The translations under genes and the position numbers were made by a program. A stretch of 64,000 nt of DNA from Pegea sp. RAD2-039 (Eukaryota; Chordata; Thaliacea; Salpida; Salpidae): NCBI GenBank assembly GCA_034620365.1, contig JAQGEQ010000142.1, positions 124,001 through 188,000 of the forward strand, written 5' to 3'. Positions 61,436 to 64,000 of this stretch are shown piece after piece (the stretch's first letter is position 1; each line of letters starts with the position of its first letter). Below the pieces are notes generated by a model. The model made no database searches, was not told the DNA's origin, and saw only the letters and a program-made list of their open reading frames with translations.

Positions 61436-62644
61436 ATTGGTTAAAATGAAAGTAATGTCACAATGAATCAAGTGATAAAAGTTGGTGAGAATTCTAGTTG
61501 ATTAGGATTTACAGGAGTTGGAACAAAGCCTGAAAATAATTTTTATTAATGCATTCGTTAAAGCTAAACATATTGGCTCATATTTACCTTTTTGAATTCA
61601 TCTTCAGATTCACTTGAGCTAGAAGAGCTAGGTCTGGGTTAAGGTTTTCGTTTTTTATCTTTTCCTTTTGAAACTTTTCACTACATCAATAAAATTTCTT
61701 ATGTGTCTAACAGAACTAATTATTAAATAATTTGTTTTTAGTTTAGCATAACTTTGAAACAATTGATAAGATTTACTAATAAATTTAATAATCAAAGGAA
61801 TAATTTATGTGTACCAGAAATTAGCTTATATCAGTTTCATTGATAATAATAAGAAATAAAATAGTAATTTAATACAAAGTATAAAAAAGAAAAAAATGAA
61901 AACTAAATTTTATATAAAATACATATCAAAATATATTTTAAAACATCCCAAAATTAACTAAAGTAATTTATAATTTTTCTTATCTTTATTTATATTATTA
62001 TTTATATTGATTTTATTTTTATTTTGAAACATATTTATAATAGAAGATTATGGTTAAAAGTTTAAACAGGTGTCTCTTAGGAAATGTTTAACCTAAATAA
62101 TATTCGTAGCTTTTAAATAATATAATAACAAATTAAATTTTTATATATTTCGTATAATAACAGCCTACTAAATTAATTAACTATCAAAATAAATTTTAAA
62201 CACCAATAAATTAAGTGAAATAACCTATAAAAGATAATAGAAATACTTTGTAGGCTATATATCATGAAAGCTTAAAATTAACATTAGTAGCAAGTAGAAT
62301 TATTATTTTTTCTTAAAAAATTAAATATTTTCAACGAATAAATAAAATTCATTCAAATCAATGATAATGAATAAAAAAAAGTTCAATAAACTGCCAAATG
62401 ACATTATTAATGCCAGATCTAAAATAATAACAAACAATGGAATGAATAGTAATGGAAGAGAGGAGATATAATGGTCAGCAACAAATTATCCTTAGGGAAC
62501 TGTTGATATAGTAAGCTCTACAGTTAGTCATTATATCAATTGGAAACTTAAAATTTTGTATTAATTTTAAATAAGGAAAAAAATAAAATTTAATGCTTTT
62601 GTGATTAATTGTGATTATCGTTTCCCTGATTTCTATTTGATTTT
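61436..62644. other. AT-rich DNA, no gene seen
   Basis: Nothing recognised apart from A/T-rich simple sequence. Confidence 0.5.
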
Positions 62645-62960
62645 ACTTAGACAACAATTATAATTTAGCATCGATTGATCTAGCATATTAATTAATTGCT
62701 TGAAGTTTGTTTACAAGTAGTTAATTTAGATATCAGATATTCGTTTTGATTGACCAACAAAAAAAATCTTTCATGCTTTTGTATATATCTATTTAAATTT
62801 AGAAGATCTGAGCAGTAGTAATGTTCATCAGTAGTGAAGTCTTTCGTGTCTTAACTATTTCACAATTAATCACAACCATTTAATTCAGAAATATCTTTAT
62901 CAATTTGCTATTATTTTAACTGTCATCGATATTGCTTATATTTATTTTAAACTATTGATT
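62645..62960. repeat. Dispersed repeat, copy 3
   Basis: ATTGCTTGAAGTTTGTTTAC, then AGTAGTGAAGTCTTTCGTGTC and CACAATTAATCACAACCATT match the copies at 54625-55090 in order and orientation. Same orientation, ~8 kb away. Confidence 0.6.
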
Positions 62961-64000
62961 TATAATTCATCTATTTTTTTACTGAAAAGCTTACAATCTA
63001 TCGCATTGTAAATTACAAAAAAGAAATGTTGATTAATAAAGTATTGATTCTTTTCCGTTTAACTTTTTAATTTATTAGCTTTTTTTTCCTAAATTGTTTC
63101 GCAGAATGAAACAAACCGTTGTTGATTTTTGAAAAAAATATTTTTTCTTCCATTTCTTAACCAGTCGAGTGAAGTAAGTCGACTTTAGTAACTAAACTAT
63201 ATCTTCAAAAATCATAAAACTACATTAAAATAAAACTATTAAAAGATAAAAATCGCTGGTATGTAGCTTATAACCATTTAGATCTTTAATATTTTAATAA
63301 AAAGTTTGCTTAAGTATACTTCTTTTTTTGCTTGTAAATTAAATGTCACTGTATTAAAAATGAAGTTAGATTAGATTAACGAGCAGTATCTACCAAAGTT
63401 TGTACAATTTTTAATTCAGAAATTGATTTCATAACAAGCTATTTAAAAAAGTTAATAAAAGTCATTTAGATGTAATCGCTAATTAGTTAAATCATTTAAA
63501 CTTTTAGACTTTAATTTTCCAACAATGCAACATTTACTATTAGCTAGGAAATTTCTAAATATTCCAAAACTGTTTTACAAACTTAACTTAGCGCTGAAAT
63601 TATTATTTTGAGAGTTATTTAATGGTTGTGTTTAACTACATCATAAAATGTTTTTTTATTAGGTTGAGTTTCCCGGCAAGCACAAGATTTTGTGAAATCA
63701 TAATAAAAAAATTTGAGTTTTCAGATTACTAAACGTGTTAAAAGTTCTGCTAAACTGAGACAGCAGTGGTTTTAACTAACAAATGTTTTCGACTTATTGA
63801 AGTAATATAAAAAACAAAGACGAGTTGGTGTAAATGTTATTTTGTTTTCAACCAAATAAAACTTTTACATTTTTTTTGCAATGATTTTGATGAAAAATAA
63901 CAATTATGTCACATTTATAGTACCAATTATGTACTTGATTTGCTTTTTAAATACTTTTAGTTACAAAATCTAATGGAATTCTGATAAGTAATAATTATTT
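62961..64000. other. AT-rich DNA to window end, no gene seen
   Basis: No exon, RNA gene or repeat recognised. Confidence 0.5.

Overview
The window is AT-rich eukaryotic DNA, most probably from an invertebrate animal. The coding remnants are split by short GT-AG introns. They match animal housekeeping families: SYF1/XAB2 splicing factor, catalase and a DHRS11-like short-chain dehydrogenase. There is also debris of CR1/L2/Jockey-type non-LTR retrotransposons. I cannot name the species. I found no gene that is clearly intact and no tRNA or rRNA gene. Family assignments rest on comparison with protein families I know; I ran no search.

Layout: about 40 kb is built from four copies of an ~11 kb unit. 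Unit A (1-9120) is cut by the window start. Unit B (about 9660-21410) is the fullest. Unit C (about 21415-30640) carries a LINE insertion. Unit D is about 41725-52755. Each unit holds a twelve-exon-scale but 3'-truncated SYF1 pseudogene on the plus strand, a conserved unassigned block with a ~600 bp internal duplication, and at its right end all or part of an unidentified multi-exon minus-strand gene, called 'family X' here. Units A, C and D share a ~640 bp deletion of two SYF1 exons that B still has. Most disabling lesions are common to all four copies, so the gene was dead before it was amplified. Unit D looks like A in its left half and like B in its right half.

Between C and D (30.6-41.7 kb) lie a head-to-head pair of LINE tails, two rearranged family X fragments, a CCAATCAG minisatellite, a decayed LINE with endonuclease and reverse transcriptase, and a catalase pseudogene that has lost the segment with the distal catalytic histidine. 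After D (52.8-64 kb) are a diverged, inverted family X copy, a DHRS11-like pseudogene, an unrecognised basic ORF, another family X fragment joined to a large CCAATCAG minisatellite, and plain AT-rich sequence.

The most interesting object is family X. Its exons E1-E4 join in phase, and a strongly diverged inverted copy keeps the frame and splice sites. Perfect TGACGTCA palindromes sit at matching exon and intron positions in all of these copies.
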